In this document: positions 33,462 through 40,023 of the stretch, one piece after another | How positions within the stretch are numbered: the stretch's first letter is position 1 | Layout of the letters: every line of letters begins with the position of its first letter | Assembly (NCBI RefSeq): GCF_001270265.1 | Contig: NZ_LGAP01000047.1 | Coordinates: 1-40,023 of the forward strand | Length of the DNA stretch: 40,023 nt | Direction: 5' to 3' | Source: Ensifer adhaerens | Lineage (GTDB): Bacteria > Pseudomonadota > Alphaproteobacteria > Rhizobiales > Rhizobiaceae | Made by a program: the position numbers and the translations under genes | The notes under the pieces: generated by a model | The model's input: only the letters and a program-made list of their open reading frames with translations | The model's database searches: none | What the model was told of the DNA's origin: nothing

Positions 33462-33603
33462 TGCTCATTCCTTTCGAAGCGCGTGGCCAAAAGCTGGCGC
33501 TGTTAATATGAGCTGCTCGGATAACTGCGCTGCGGCTCAGGCCAGCCAACCGACTGGCCCATCTTGGTTGTGTGGCATCCAGTGAGTGTCAGAGAAACAA
33601 AAA

Positions 33604-33747
33604 TTAAGGGCAGTGAAGCGGATCATAGGAATCTCTCAACATGCGGGACGGTATCTGGTCGGCGATCCTGGAGGTCCCGCGTGGTTTCCCGGCCGCCTCA
33701 TGTTTCTTGATCACGTCCCACAGTGCCGCCTGGTCGTTTAATTGATC
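33604..33747 (-). other. Short coding-like remnant
   Basis: A 47-codon stretch without an acceptable start reads DQLNDQAALWDVIKKHEAAG, KPRGTSRIADQIPSRMLRDSYDPLHCP to TAA 33604. The composition is protein-like and may be the tail of a lost gene. Not recognised. The rest of 33462-33779 has no gene. Confidence 0.3.
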
Positions 33748-33779
33748 CGTGCGGCATCTGGCGGGCCGAGCTGCGCAAT

Positions 33780-34184
33780 TCAACGCAGGGTGTCAACGAG
33801 ACCAGCGAACCTGCCGCGGTGCAGCCACGCAACCGTACCGGTGATAAGCAAAAGCACGATCGCCGGCACAGAACTGCCGCCAATGACGAAGAGATGGGTC
33901 AGGATGGCGAACACCATGGTGACGGCCAGAGTCAGGGCGCCAAAGGCCGCACTCGCCGAGATCAGCAGGGCAATTCCACCGGCGACTTCAACAATGCCTG
34001 TAGGGATACGGAACCACTGGCCGGCGCCGATCTGGTCAAAGATCGCGACCATCATGGGAACACCTGCGAGCTTGGCGCCGCCGGCAGCTAAAAAAGCGGC
34101 CGCGGCGAGGATACGCAGTGTCCATGAGACAGCGGTGACAGTTTTGCTCAGCGCAACGCGGGAGGATGGGGACGTATTAGCCAT
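33780..34184 (-). CDS. DoxX family membrane protein
   Basis: 134 residues with four membrane segments: WTLRILAAAAFLAAGGAKLAG, FRIPTGIVEVAGGIALLI, AFGALTLAVTMVFAILTHLFV, PAIVLLLITGTVAWL. The GAKL-x-G-x-P-x-M start of the second part is the DoxX mark. E. coli has a DoxX gene (yqjF) beside the hydroquinone reductase gene yqjG, the same neighbourhood as here. The start is ATG 34184 (AAAGG 7 bp upstream) rather than 34199. Divergent from the LysR gene at 34370, its likely regulator. Confidence 0.88.
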   Translation of the reverse strand: MANTSPSSRVALSKTVTAVSWTLRILAAAAFLAAGGAKLAGVPMMVAIFDQIGAGQWFRIPTGIVEVAGGIALLISASAAFGALTLAVTMVFAILTHLFVIGGSSVPAIVLLLITGTVAWLHRGRFAGLVDTLR

Positions 34185-34335
34185 GAGATAACCTTTCATT
34201 GTTTGGTTGCCGCGCGGTGATCCTTCATTGCGAGTACGCGCGGCGGGCGCAGTGGCAAGACCATGGGCCCCGCAACATTCACTTGCTTTTGCCACGCTTG
34301 CCATCCATCGGAAAAGCCGCTATTTTCTGATGGTA

Positions 34336-34356
34336 TCCATCACCCACAGCGATGGA
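34336..34356. promoter_or_regulatory. LysR-type operator between the doxX-like and lysR genes
   Basis: TCCATC, nine bases, GATGGA: a dyad of the T-N11-A type 13 bp before the LysR start, in the divergent promoter region. Confidence 0.45.
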
Positions 34357-34369
34357 ATTAGGATCTTAG

Positions 34370-35278
34370 ATGCTTGATGGTCTGTCGTTGGATCAGGTGC
34401 GCACGTTTATTGCCTCAGTCGATGAGGGCAGCTTCTCTGCGGCGGCGCGCAAGCTAGGACGCGCGCAGTCGGCTATCAGCGAGCACGTGCGCAGCCTGGA
34501 AATTCAGCTTGGCGTTGATCTGTTCGATCGCACGGGTCGCTATCCGCAACTTACCGCAGCCGGCAAGATGCTGCTGGCGAACGCCCGCGAGATCGTCGCC
34601 AGGGTCGATACTTTCAAGTCGCTGGCAAAGGGCATGGCAACGGGCCTGGAGCCGGAGCTGTCCGTCGTAATCGACGTGTTCTTTCCGATCCACGTCATCG
34701 CTGAGGCCGCCAAGGACTTCCGTGAGCAGTTTCCGACCGTGCCGCTGCGTTTGTTCGTCGAAGCGCTTGGGGGCACCGTCCAGCCAATCCTCGATCAACG
34801 AGCCAATGTCGGGATTGTCGGCACCTTGCCGATAATGCCGCCCGGCGTCATCACGGAGCCGCTTGGCGGCGTGCTGTTCCAGGTCGTCGCGGCAGTGGAT
34901 CATCCGCTTGCCGCGATCAAGGGGATGATTTCCAAAAGCGAACTCGGGAAGCATGTTCAACTTGTCCTCACCGACAGGACGGAATTGTCGAACGGGAGGG
35001 AGTTCGGCGTGATGTCGCCGTATACTTGGCGGCTTGCCGATCTCTTCGCCAAGCAGACTTTTCTGGTCAATGGTCTCGGATGGGGCGGGATGCCGGCACA
35101 TGCGGTTAAAGCCGATATTGACAGCGGGCGGCTTGTCGAACTGAGTATCGAGGGTGTGCCCGCAGGGGGTCTGAGACTTCCGATGTCTGTCGCCTATCGC
35201 TCCGACAACCCGCCAGGTCCCGCAGGCCGGTGGCTGATCGAACGATTGACCACCTGTTCCGGTGAAGGGACGGCCTGA
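34370..35278 (+). CDS. LysR-family transcriptional regulator
   Basis: 302 residues. HTH at 5-65 (LDQVRTFIASVDEGSFSAAARKLGRAQSAISEHVRSLEIQLGVDLFDRTGR); effector domain from about 90 (LSVVIDVFFPIHVIAEAAKDF) to the end. The HTH shows the usual SAAARKL-x2-QSAIS pattern. Divergent from the DoxX gene, which it probably controls. LysR proteins in such clusters usually sense quinones or other electrophiles. Start ATG 34370. Confidence 0.9.
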   Translation: MLDGLSLDQVRTFIASVDEGSFSAAARKLGRAQSAISEHVRSLEIQLGVDLFDRTGRYPQLTAAGKMLLANAREIVARVDTFKSLAKGMATGLEPELSVVIDVFFPIHVIAEAAKDFREQFPTVPLRLFVEALGGTVQPILDQRANVGIVGTLPIMPPGVITEPLGGVLFQVVAAVDHPLAAIKGMISKSELGKHVQLVLTDRTELSNGREFGVMSPYTWRLADLFAKQTFLVNGLGWGGMPAHAVKADIDSGRLVELSIEGVPAGGLRLPMSVAYRSDNPPGPAGRWLIERLTTCSGEGTA

Positions 35279-35384
35279 CCTTCCGGATCATCCGTTTCCT
35301 TGCCGACCACGCTGGACTTTCCCCTGACACGGCAGCTGTCGCCGACGCAGCCTCCAACGGCATCTGGACGGAGAGGGCACGTCG

Positions 35385-35570
35385 TTGGTGACGCTGAAGT
35401 CCGGGGCCAGGCGGCGGCGCACGGGAGACTTGCTCCTCCGCGCGGATCTCCCGATAAAACGGGTCGCGCGCCTGATCGGCTATGGGGACGAGACAAGTTT
35501 CGGCCGAGCGTTCCGAGGCTGGACTGGCCAGTGCCCTGCGGATTATCGCCAACGCTCTCCTGCGCCTCCC
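35385..35570 (+). pseudogene. AraC-family regulator, C-terminal HTH relic
   Basis: The frame reads DLLLRADLPIKRVARLIGYGDETSFGRAFRGWTGQCPADYR, the second helix-turn-helix of AraC regulators (I-x2-VA-x3-GY-x-DE-S-F-x-RAF-x3-G-x-P-x-YR). The sequence before codon 15 and after YR does not belong, so only about 50 residues are left, right after the LysR gene. Confidence 0.65.
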
Positions 35571-35701
35571 GCCATGGATGTCAAAGTAAGCTACTTCGCG
35601 AGGCGTCCCCTGGTTCCCGCCGGATTGGCTCGGTGGAGTTCTGCGCCGCTCGGCAAGCAATCGTCGTCGCCGAGCCTCGGAACTCGGCTGCGAGCGGCGC
35701 A

Positions 35702-35878
35702 TCATGTCGAGCATGGAATCCATAAAGCCGAGAGTTCGTGCGGCCCTACGTGCGTCTGACCGGAAGCGGTCAACTGAGCGATCCTCTGCGTCAAATAGGT
35801 TTGGGCCTGAGGACTTAAAGTCGTCGGCACGGAAATCACCTGCTCCCGCCGTTTAAGCGCTGTCGGATCGCTCGCCAT
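35702..35878 (-). CDS. Short protein or remnant, possibly an alpha/beta-hydrolase N-terminus
   Basis: 58 residues from ATG 35878 (AAGGA upstream): MASDPTALKRREQVISVPTT, LSPQAQTYLTQRIAQLTASG, then QTHVGPHELSALWIPCST. The ISVPTTLSPQAQ-x-YL start resembles N-termini of some rhizobial hydrolases, but nothing of the fold follows. It may be a truncated gene. Confidence 0.35.
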   Translation of the reverse strand: MASDPTALKRREQVISVPTTLSPQAQTYLTQRIAQLTASGQTHVGPHELSALWIPCST

Positions 35879-35953
35879 ATGTCCTTCGTCCATGGTTCTC
35901 TGATTTAGCTGGGTGCCCCGTCTCGCACTCTTGAAATGCCCGCCCATTATGCA

Positions 35954-36922
35954 TCACGAAATTAGCTGCTGACTTTTCGCCCATCGCGCGATCGCATCTC
36001 GGGGTGTAGGCGCGGGTCCGAAGAAGTGCTCCTGCTTCGAAATGTTCGAAACATAGACGCCCTTCTTGAAGAACAGGAACATCTGGATCAGATCGTAGCC
36101 AAGCTCGGAAAACAGCTTTACCGGGCGTGCGAGCAAGCGGAAAACCAGCCAGGGGACCACCCGCACCTTGAGACGTTTCTTTATGACCTCGGAGACGAGA
36201 TCGGCGATCTCTTGTTGGCTCTTGGGGCCATCGCGCCAGCCGACATCGATCGTCTGGTTGTTGATCTCACCCCCAGGAAACGTCGCTGCTTTGGCGAGAT
36301 ATGAGGCCAGATCATCCGTCAGGACATAGGACCATCTCGTGGTCTTATCGCCCATCGCCAGGAACCGGCCAGCTTTCACACCCTTCGCAATAAAGTCCGT
36401 ACTCTGATCGAGAAATGTGGGCGCGCGAACAAATACATAGGGCACCCCGGAGGCCTTGATCAGATCCTCGGCCACTTTCTTGGCGTGGAAATGCGGCACT
36501 GCTGACGCAGCCTCGCAGCTTACGATACTGAGAAAGACAAATCGGCCAACATTGGCTCTTGCTGCCGCCTCTATAAGATTCTTGTTGCCCTGAAAGTCCG
36601 TGTCGAGGCTTCCCTTCATGTAACTGTTAGCCGAGCTGACGACGACGTCCACATCCTGCAAAGCACGATCCAAGGACGCAGGATCCATCATGTCGCCGCG
36701 CACCCATTCGATATCGGTGCTCTCATTTGAGGGCGCGCCCTTACGCGACATCGCAACGACGGCAATGCTCGTATCAAGCGTCAAATTGCGGAGAATCTTG
36801 GCTCCGAGGAACCCTGTTGCGCCAACGACCAGAATCTTCTTTTTTTCCGCCGCGCCTGAGCTTGCGGTCTCGGCAAGTGCCTTCTTGTCCGAGGCAGTCG
36901 AGGGATGCGGTGATTGAGTCAA
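35954..36922 (-). CDS. NmrA/SDR-like NAD(P)-binding protein
   Basis: 322 residues. The Rossmann nucleotide loop VVGATGFLGAKILRNL is at about 32-47; VRGDMMDPASLDRALQDVDVVVSSA and the later GRFVFLSIVSCEAASAVPHFHAKKVAEDLIKASGVPYVFVRAPTF are typical of atypical SDRs of the NmrA/HSCARG kind, without the classical Tyr-x3-Lys. Some members sense the NADPH/NADP ratio or reduce quinones. TTG start at 36922 with AGGAGA about 6 bp upstream. It follows the OYE gene by 12 bp, one operon. Confidence 0.85.
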   Translation of the reverse strand: MTQSPHPSTASDKKALAETASSGAAEKKKILVVGATGFLGAKILRNLTLDTSIAVVAMSRKGAPSNESTDIEWVRGDMMDPASLDRALQDVDVVVSSANSYMKGSLDTDFQGNKNLIEAAARANVGRFVFLSIVSCEAASAVPHFHAKKVAEDLIKASGVPYVFVRAPTFLDQSTDFIAKGVKAGRFLAMGDKTTRWSYVLTDDLASYLAKAATFPGGEINNQTIDVGWRDGPKSQQEIADLVSEVIKKRLKVRVVPWLVFRLLARPVKLFSELGYDLIQMFLFFKKGVYVSNISKQEHFFGPAPTPRDAIARWAKSQQLIS

Positions 36923-36934
36923 TCTAATCTCCTG

Positions 36935-38014
36935 TCATGAACTGATATCGGTCCGGGCGTTCAGGACGGGGTAATCGATGTAGCCCTGTGCGGTGCCGCC
37001 GAAGAAGGTGTTGTGGTCTGGCTGGTTCATCGCTGCATTGGCCTTCAGCCGCATGACGAAGTCCGGATTGGCCAGAACCATCTGGCCATAGGCTTCCAGA
37101 TCGGCCAGTCCGGAAGCCACGTCGTCGCCGATCTGGTCGCGCGGTCGACCGGGCCGGTTGAGGATCAGCGATTGGTGCCAGATCTTGCGAAGGTCGGCCA
37201 GCAAAGCCTCGTTGCCCTGGTGCATGATATGCACATAGGCGAGCCCGAGCTTGTCGAGTTCGGCAACCAGATGGCGGTAGAGATCCGGCCCGTCGGCGCC
37301 TTCGTCGATCCCCCACATGGTCGTGCCGGGGGACAGGCGGATCGCGGTTCGGTCCGCGCCGATCTCCTCTGCGATCGCCGTGGCGACCTCGATGGCGAAG
37401 CGGGAGCGGTTTTCCATGGAGCCGCCATATTCGTCAGTGCGCGTGTTGGCACTCGGCGCGAAGAACTGCTGGACGAGGTAGGCGTTTGCGCCGTGAATCT
37501 CGACGCCGTCGGCACCGGCCTCGATCGCTGAGCGGGCCGCATGACGGAAATCGGCGACGGTCTGGCGCACCTCTTCGGTCGCCAGCGCGCGCGGCGTGGG
37601 AATGTCCTGCATCCCGGTCACCGTGAACATCCCCGTCCCCGGCGCGATCGCGGACGGCGCGACGCCCTGGCGGTGGTGCGGCGTGTTGTCGGGATGCGAC
37701 ATGCGTCCGGCGTGCATCAGCTGGATAAAGATATGGCCACCTTTGTCGTGCACGGCGGAGGTGATCGTCCGCCAGCCGGCGACGTGGGCGGGAGTGTAGA
37801 TGCCCGGGGTGGTGAGGTAGCCCTGGCCGTCATCCGAGGGCTGGGTGCCTTCGGTGACGATCAAGCCGACGCCGGCGCGCTGAGCATAATATTCCATGGC
37901 CAGCTCGCCCGGCGTACCGTCGAAGCCGGCGCGGCTGCGGGTCATCGGGGCCATGACGAGGCGGTTCGGCAGAGCGTAGCGACCGACGCGGACAGAGGTG
38001 AAGATGGGATTCAT
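36935..38014 (-). CDS. Old Yellow Enzyme-family alkene reductase (NemA type)
   Basis: 359 residues, TIM barrel with FMN: LVMAPMTRSRA at about 20, VTEGTQPS, the substrate-binding pair in EIHGANAYLVQQF (His/Asn) and NTRTDEYGGSMENRSRF with the conserved Tyr, then C-terminal FVMRLKANAAMNQPDHNTFFGG. It reduces activated C=C bonds of enones, nitro compounds or quinones with NAD(P)H. GGAGA precedes the ATG at 38014. Divergent from the LysR gene at 38110, which probably regulates it together with the downstream NmrA-like gene. Confidence 0.92.
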   Translation of the reverse strand: MNPIFTSVRVGRYALPNRLVMAPMTRSRAGFDGTPGELAMEYYAQRAGVGLIVTEGTQPSDDGQGYLTTPGIYTPAHVAGWRTITSAVHDKGGHIFIQLMHAGRMSHPDNTPHHRQGVAPSAIAPGTGMFTVTGMQDIPTPRALATEEVRQTVADFRHAARSAIEAGADGVEIHGANAYLVQQFFAPSANTRTDEYGGSMENRSRFAIEVATAIAEEIGADRTAIRLSPGTTMWGIDEGADGPDLYRHLVAELDKLGLAYVHIMHQGNEALLADLRKIWHQSLILNRPGRPRDQIGDDVASGLADLEAYGQMVLANPDFVMRLKANAAMNQPDHNTFFGGTAQGYIDYPVLNARTDISS

Positions 38015-38051
38015 TGGGATCTCCATTGGCTGGAGCCCTTATCCACTATTC

Positions 38052-38079
38052 CAATCTAAGGATAAATCCGGCAAGATTG
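38052..38079. promoter_or_regulatory. LysR operator in the OYE-lysR promoter region
   Basis: CAATCT and AGATTG around a 16-base core that itself holds the small dyad GGATAAATCC (38060-38069). The core GGATAAATCCGGCA is kept in the relic copy at 31321, which supports its being functional. Confidence 0.5.
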
Positions 38080-38109
38080 AAATTAGTTTTCCATTTATGG
38101 CGCAATCAC

Positions 38110-38985
38110 ATGACTTATTTGAACGACATGGCACTATTCGTTGAGGTCGCCAGAGCCAGGAGCTTTCGGAAGGCTGCGGAGGCTCTCGGCATGCCAAACT
38201 CCACTCTGTCGCGACGTGTCAGCGAATTGGAGAAGGCGATCGGCCTGAGACTGCTGCACCGCACGACGCGCAAGATCGAACTCACCGAGGCCGGCCAGAT
38301 CTATTATGAACGAAGCAAGCGCATCGTCGACGAGGCCCGCCTTGCTCATGAACAGCTCGGCGCGATGCTAGAGCAACCGAGCGGTGTCCTGCGGGTTTCG
38401 CTCCCGGTCGACCTCGCTACTTTTTACCTCACGCCGATCATCGCTGATTTCGCGCGGCACTATCCCGGCATCACGTTCGAATTCGACCTGACGCCCCGCC
38501 GTGTCGATTTGGTGGCCGAGCCGTTCGATGTGGCGATCCGCATGGGCAAACTGGAAGATTCCAGTTTGATCGCTCGCCTGATCGGGCGGCATTCGCGCCA
38601 ACTCTATGCGTCGCCTGGCTATATCGAAGCGTCAGGCGAGCCCGCAACACCGGTGGACCTGGCGGAGCGTGAATGCATCTGCATGCCGCGGTTCCCGACC
38701 TGGAACTTACACCAGGGAATGAACAAGGTCGATGTCGGCGTTCGCGGCCGCTTCACGCTCAACAGCGTCGGAATGATCCGCGCACTGGCGGTCAACCACC
38801 AGGGGATTGCCCTGCTTCCCGAGAAGATCGTCGCCGAAGACGTGGCCTCTGGCCGGCTCCGACGCATCCTGCCCGAATGGCAGGGGTCGTCGGTGAGCAT
38901 TTACGCCGTCACCGAAACTCGCCTTATTCCAGCCAAGACCCAGCGCTTCATCGAATTCCTGTCCTCCAGGCTGATGGAAGCTTGA
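38110..38985 (+). CDS. LysR-family transcriptional regulator
   Basis: 291 residues from ATG 38110 (the long frame from 38014 overlaps the OYE start). HTH at 3-62 (MALFVEVARARSFRKAAEALGMPNSTLSRRVSELEKAIGLRLLHRTTRKIELTEAG), then the CrgA-type effector domain: VLRVSLPVDLATFYLTPIIADFARHYPGI, FDVAIRMGKL, HSRQLYASPGYI. The subfamily regulates divergent oxidoreductase genes in response to electrophiles. Its first 17 codons and promoter are copied at 31321. Confidence 0.9.
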   Translation: MTYLNDMALFVEVARARSFRKAAEALGMPNSTLSRRVSELEKAIGLRLLHRTTRKIELTEAGQIYYERSKRIVDEARLAHEQLGAMLEQPSGVLRVSLPVDLATFYLTPIIADFARHYPGITFEFDLTPRRVDLVAEPFDVAIRMGKLEDSSLIARLIGRHSRQLYASPGYIEASGEPATPVDLAERECICMPRFPTWNLHQGMNKVDVGVRGRFTLNSVGMIRALAVNHQGIALLPEKIVAEDVASGRLRRILPEWQGSSVSIYAVTETRLIPAKTQRFIEFLSSRLMEA

Positions 38986-39002
38986 ACATGCCGGAGGTTC
39001 TC

Positions 39003-39203
39003 ATGAAAGGGCGCGGGATCGCAGCTTTTTGGATGGTTGCAGTTTTGATGGCCTAGCTGAACTTCGTTGAAGCAGATCGGGCGGCCGACGATGAAAACGA
39101 AGCAAAATGGCAGCGGGTTCGCGCAGCATATCCAACGCAGGAGCCGTGTTCGGCACCTAATGTGAGAACCGCCGCTATGAATAAAATGACTGTCTTCGGC
39201 TGA
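39003..39203 (+). pseudogene. Small secreted-type ORF split by one in-frame amber codon
   Basis: GGAGG lies 6 bp before ATG 39003. The frame encodes MKGRGIAAFWMVAVLMA (signal-peptide-like), TAG at 39054-39056, then LNFVEADRAADDENEAKWQR, VRAAYPTQEPCSAPNVRTAA, MNKMTVFG to TGA 39201. It stays in frame over 66 codons, and the second part has mature-protein composition starting right where a signal peptide would be cut. Most simply a gene killed by one nonsense mutation. Confidence 0.5.
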
Positions 39204-39257
39204 TCTTCATCAGCAAATCGCAAATATCACAGAGGGTTACTGCCGCATCTGAAGGCG

Positions 39258-39892
39258 TTAAGCGCAGAAAGTCGCCTTAAAGAATCTCACATTAACTGCC
39301 AAAGCCCGCCGGAACGGCCGCATTCTTACGATTAAGTGCCAAACGACAACTGTCACGGGGATCGCCTGATCTTTGCAATAGCGTACTACGTCCGCTGTCC
39401 CCCCATGGCCTTTCGCCGCCGCCTCATCCCAGACTGCGACCATCAACTCGGAATGCTCGGCGACGTAAATCCCCGCCCTGATGAAGCATTCCTCCGGGCT
39501 CTCCGAAGAGGCCACATCAATCCGTTCGGCATCCCGAAGGATATTCCGGTAATTCGCTAGTGCCTCCGGCTTGAAGAACCGCTCGTAGTTCGCGAGGGGT
39601 ATGACTGCACGTACCTGTGCTCCGTGATCCAGCACCGCAAACACCCAGCAAAAATTTGATCCGTGCCTGCGGCCAGTGAGGAATACCCAATCAGCGGCCC
39701 GTCGATGCTGCTGACCATGCGATCGAGCTGGGATATGACCCAGTTCCAATCGATACCATCGCGCTCTTGATGCCCTGTTACACCCAGTCCCATGCGGTTT
39801 CGGTGTTCCACGAGGATAGAAGACAACATAGCTTGCCGCACGACATGTTCAAGCACAGCGTTTGTAGCACGCTGACGGCCCACCTTAGACAA
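39258..39892 (-). pseudogene. SLOG/Rossmann-like nucleotide-binding protein, frameshifted
   Basis: Two overlapping minus-strand frames together look like one protein of about 200 residues. The first (from 39892) gives MGLGVTGHQERDGIDWNWVI, then IDGPLIGYSSLAAGTDQIFA. The second gives VLDHGAQVRAVIPLANYERF, YRNILRDAERIDVASSESPEECFIRAGIYVAEHSELMVAVWDEAAAKGHGGTADVVRYC. The GVTGH start, S-LA-GTD strand and a late K-G-x-GGT-DVV motif fit SLOG-type domains that bind nucleotides or nucleotide-like ligands. The break is near 39640-39648. The right reading start is uncertain. Confidence 0.6.
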
Positions 39893-39952
39893 GCCGCTAG
39901 GAGCCCGTCCAGATAGGTCGTTGCGACGGACATTTGTTGCAGGATAGGCGGC

Positions 39953-40023
39953 TCAGGCGGGCTTTGCGAGGGTGAACAGCTTGAGGAGGTTGTGGGCGGT
40001 GCAGATCATGGCCCACTCGGCAC
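39953..40023 (-). mobile_element. IS1182-type transposase, C-terminal end (partial)
   Basis: The frame running in from the right edge reads AEWAMICTAHNLLKLFTLAK, PA and stop at 39953-39955. The W-A-x-I-C-T-A-HNLLKL ending is typical of IS1182-family transposases. The element end should lie between 39893 and 39953; the exact repeat cannot be fixed without the other side. Confidence 0.75.

Overview
The window reads as chromosome-arm or megaplasmid DNA of a Rhizobiaceae bacterium (Rhizobium/Agrobacterium/Sinorhizobium type). This rests on high GC with rhizobial small-protein families, a RIME-like intergenic palindrome after the first complete gene, perfect GGAAC-N16-CGTT promoters (the EcfG general-stress consensus of alphaproteobacteria), a repC remnant of the repABC plasmid type, and a phasin. 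It is inference from protein style; no 16S or marker gene is present.

Region 1 (1-8.2 kb) is catabolic. A GlcD-like FAD dehydrogenase follows the tail of an unidentified gene. Next comes a polar-amino-acid type ABC importer (binding protein and one permease, no ATPase) with an embedded DAO-family FAD oxidoreductase. It is followed by the opposite-strand pair frlB-like SIS deglycase and frlD-like sugar kinase, and a divergent GntR/HutC regulator. Three 15-bp sites with a shared TGT-N-AGACA core lie 36-46 bp in front of the binding protein, the deglycase and the regulator, tying the cluster into one regulon. The best reading is uptake and breakdown of an Amadori compound (fructosyl-amino acid), by kinase plus deglycase, possibly with an oxidative branch.

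Region 2 (8.2-18.6 kb) holds an ECF sigma factor followed by a Rieske/FAD reductase. After that comes a dense island of small stress-type genes: a DUF892/YciE ferritin-like protein, an AI-2E family permease, a COG4315 secreted protein, a DUF1488 protein, several membrane miniproteins of 27-52 residues, and a divergent family of about 100-residue helical proteins around the YciE gene. Perfect EcfG-type promoters precede three of these genes, and weaker ones precede two more.

Region 3 (18.6-31.4 kb) is accessory DNA. It contains a DUF1254/DUF1214 protein, a serine recombinase whose catalytic serine region is lost, an alpha/beta hydrolase, transposase relics of IS6 and IS630 type, small unknown genes, a class III adenylate cyclase with TPRs, a phasin, a broken mutarotase, a PIN-domain toxin-antitoxin pair and a repC relic.

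Region 4 (31.3-39 kb) is an electrophile/quinone detoxification group: a frameshifted glutathionyl-hydroquinone reductase, LLM flavin oxidoreductase, DoxX protein, two LysR regulators, an NmrA-like protein and an Old Yellow Enzyme. The promoter and first 17 codons of the second LysR gene are duplicated about 6.7 kb away as a relic next to the repC relic. The right end (39-40 kb) carries a small secreted ORF interrupted by one amber codon, a frameshifted SLOG-like gene and the C-terminus of an IS1182-type transposase.
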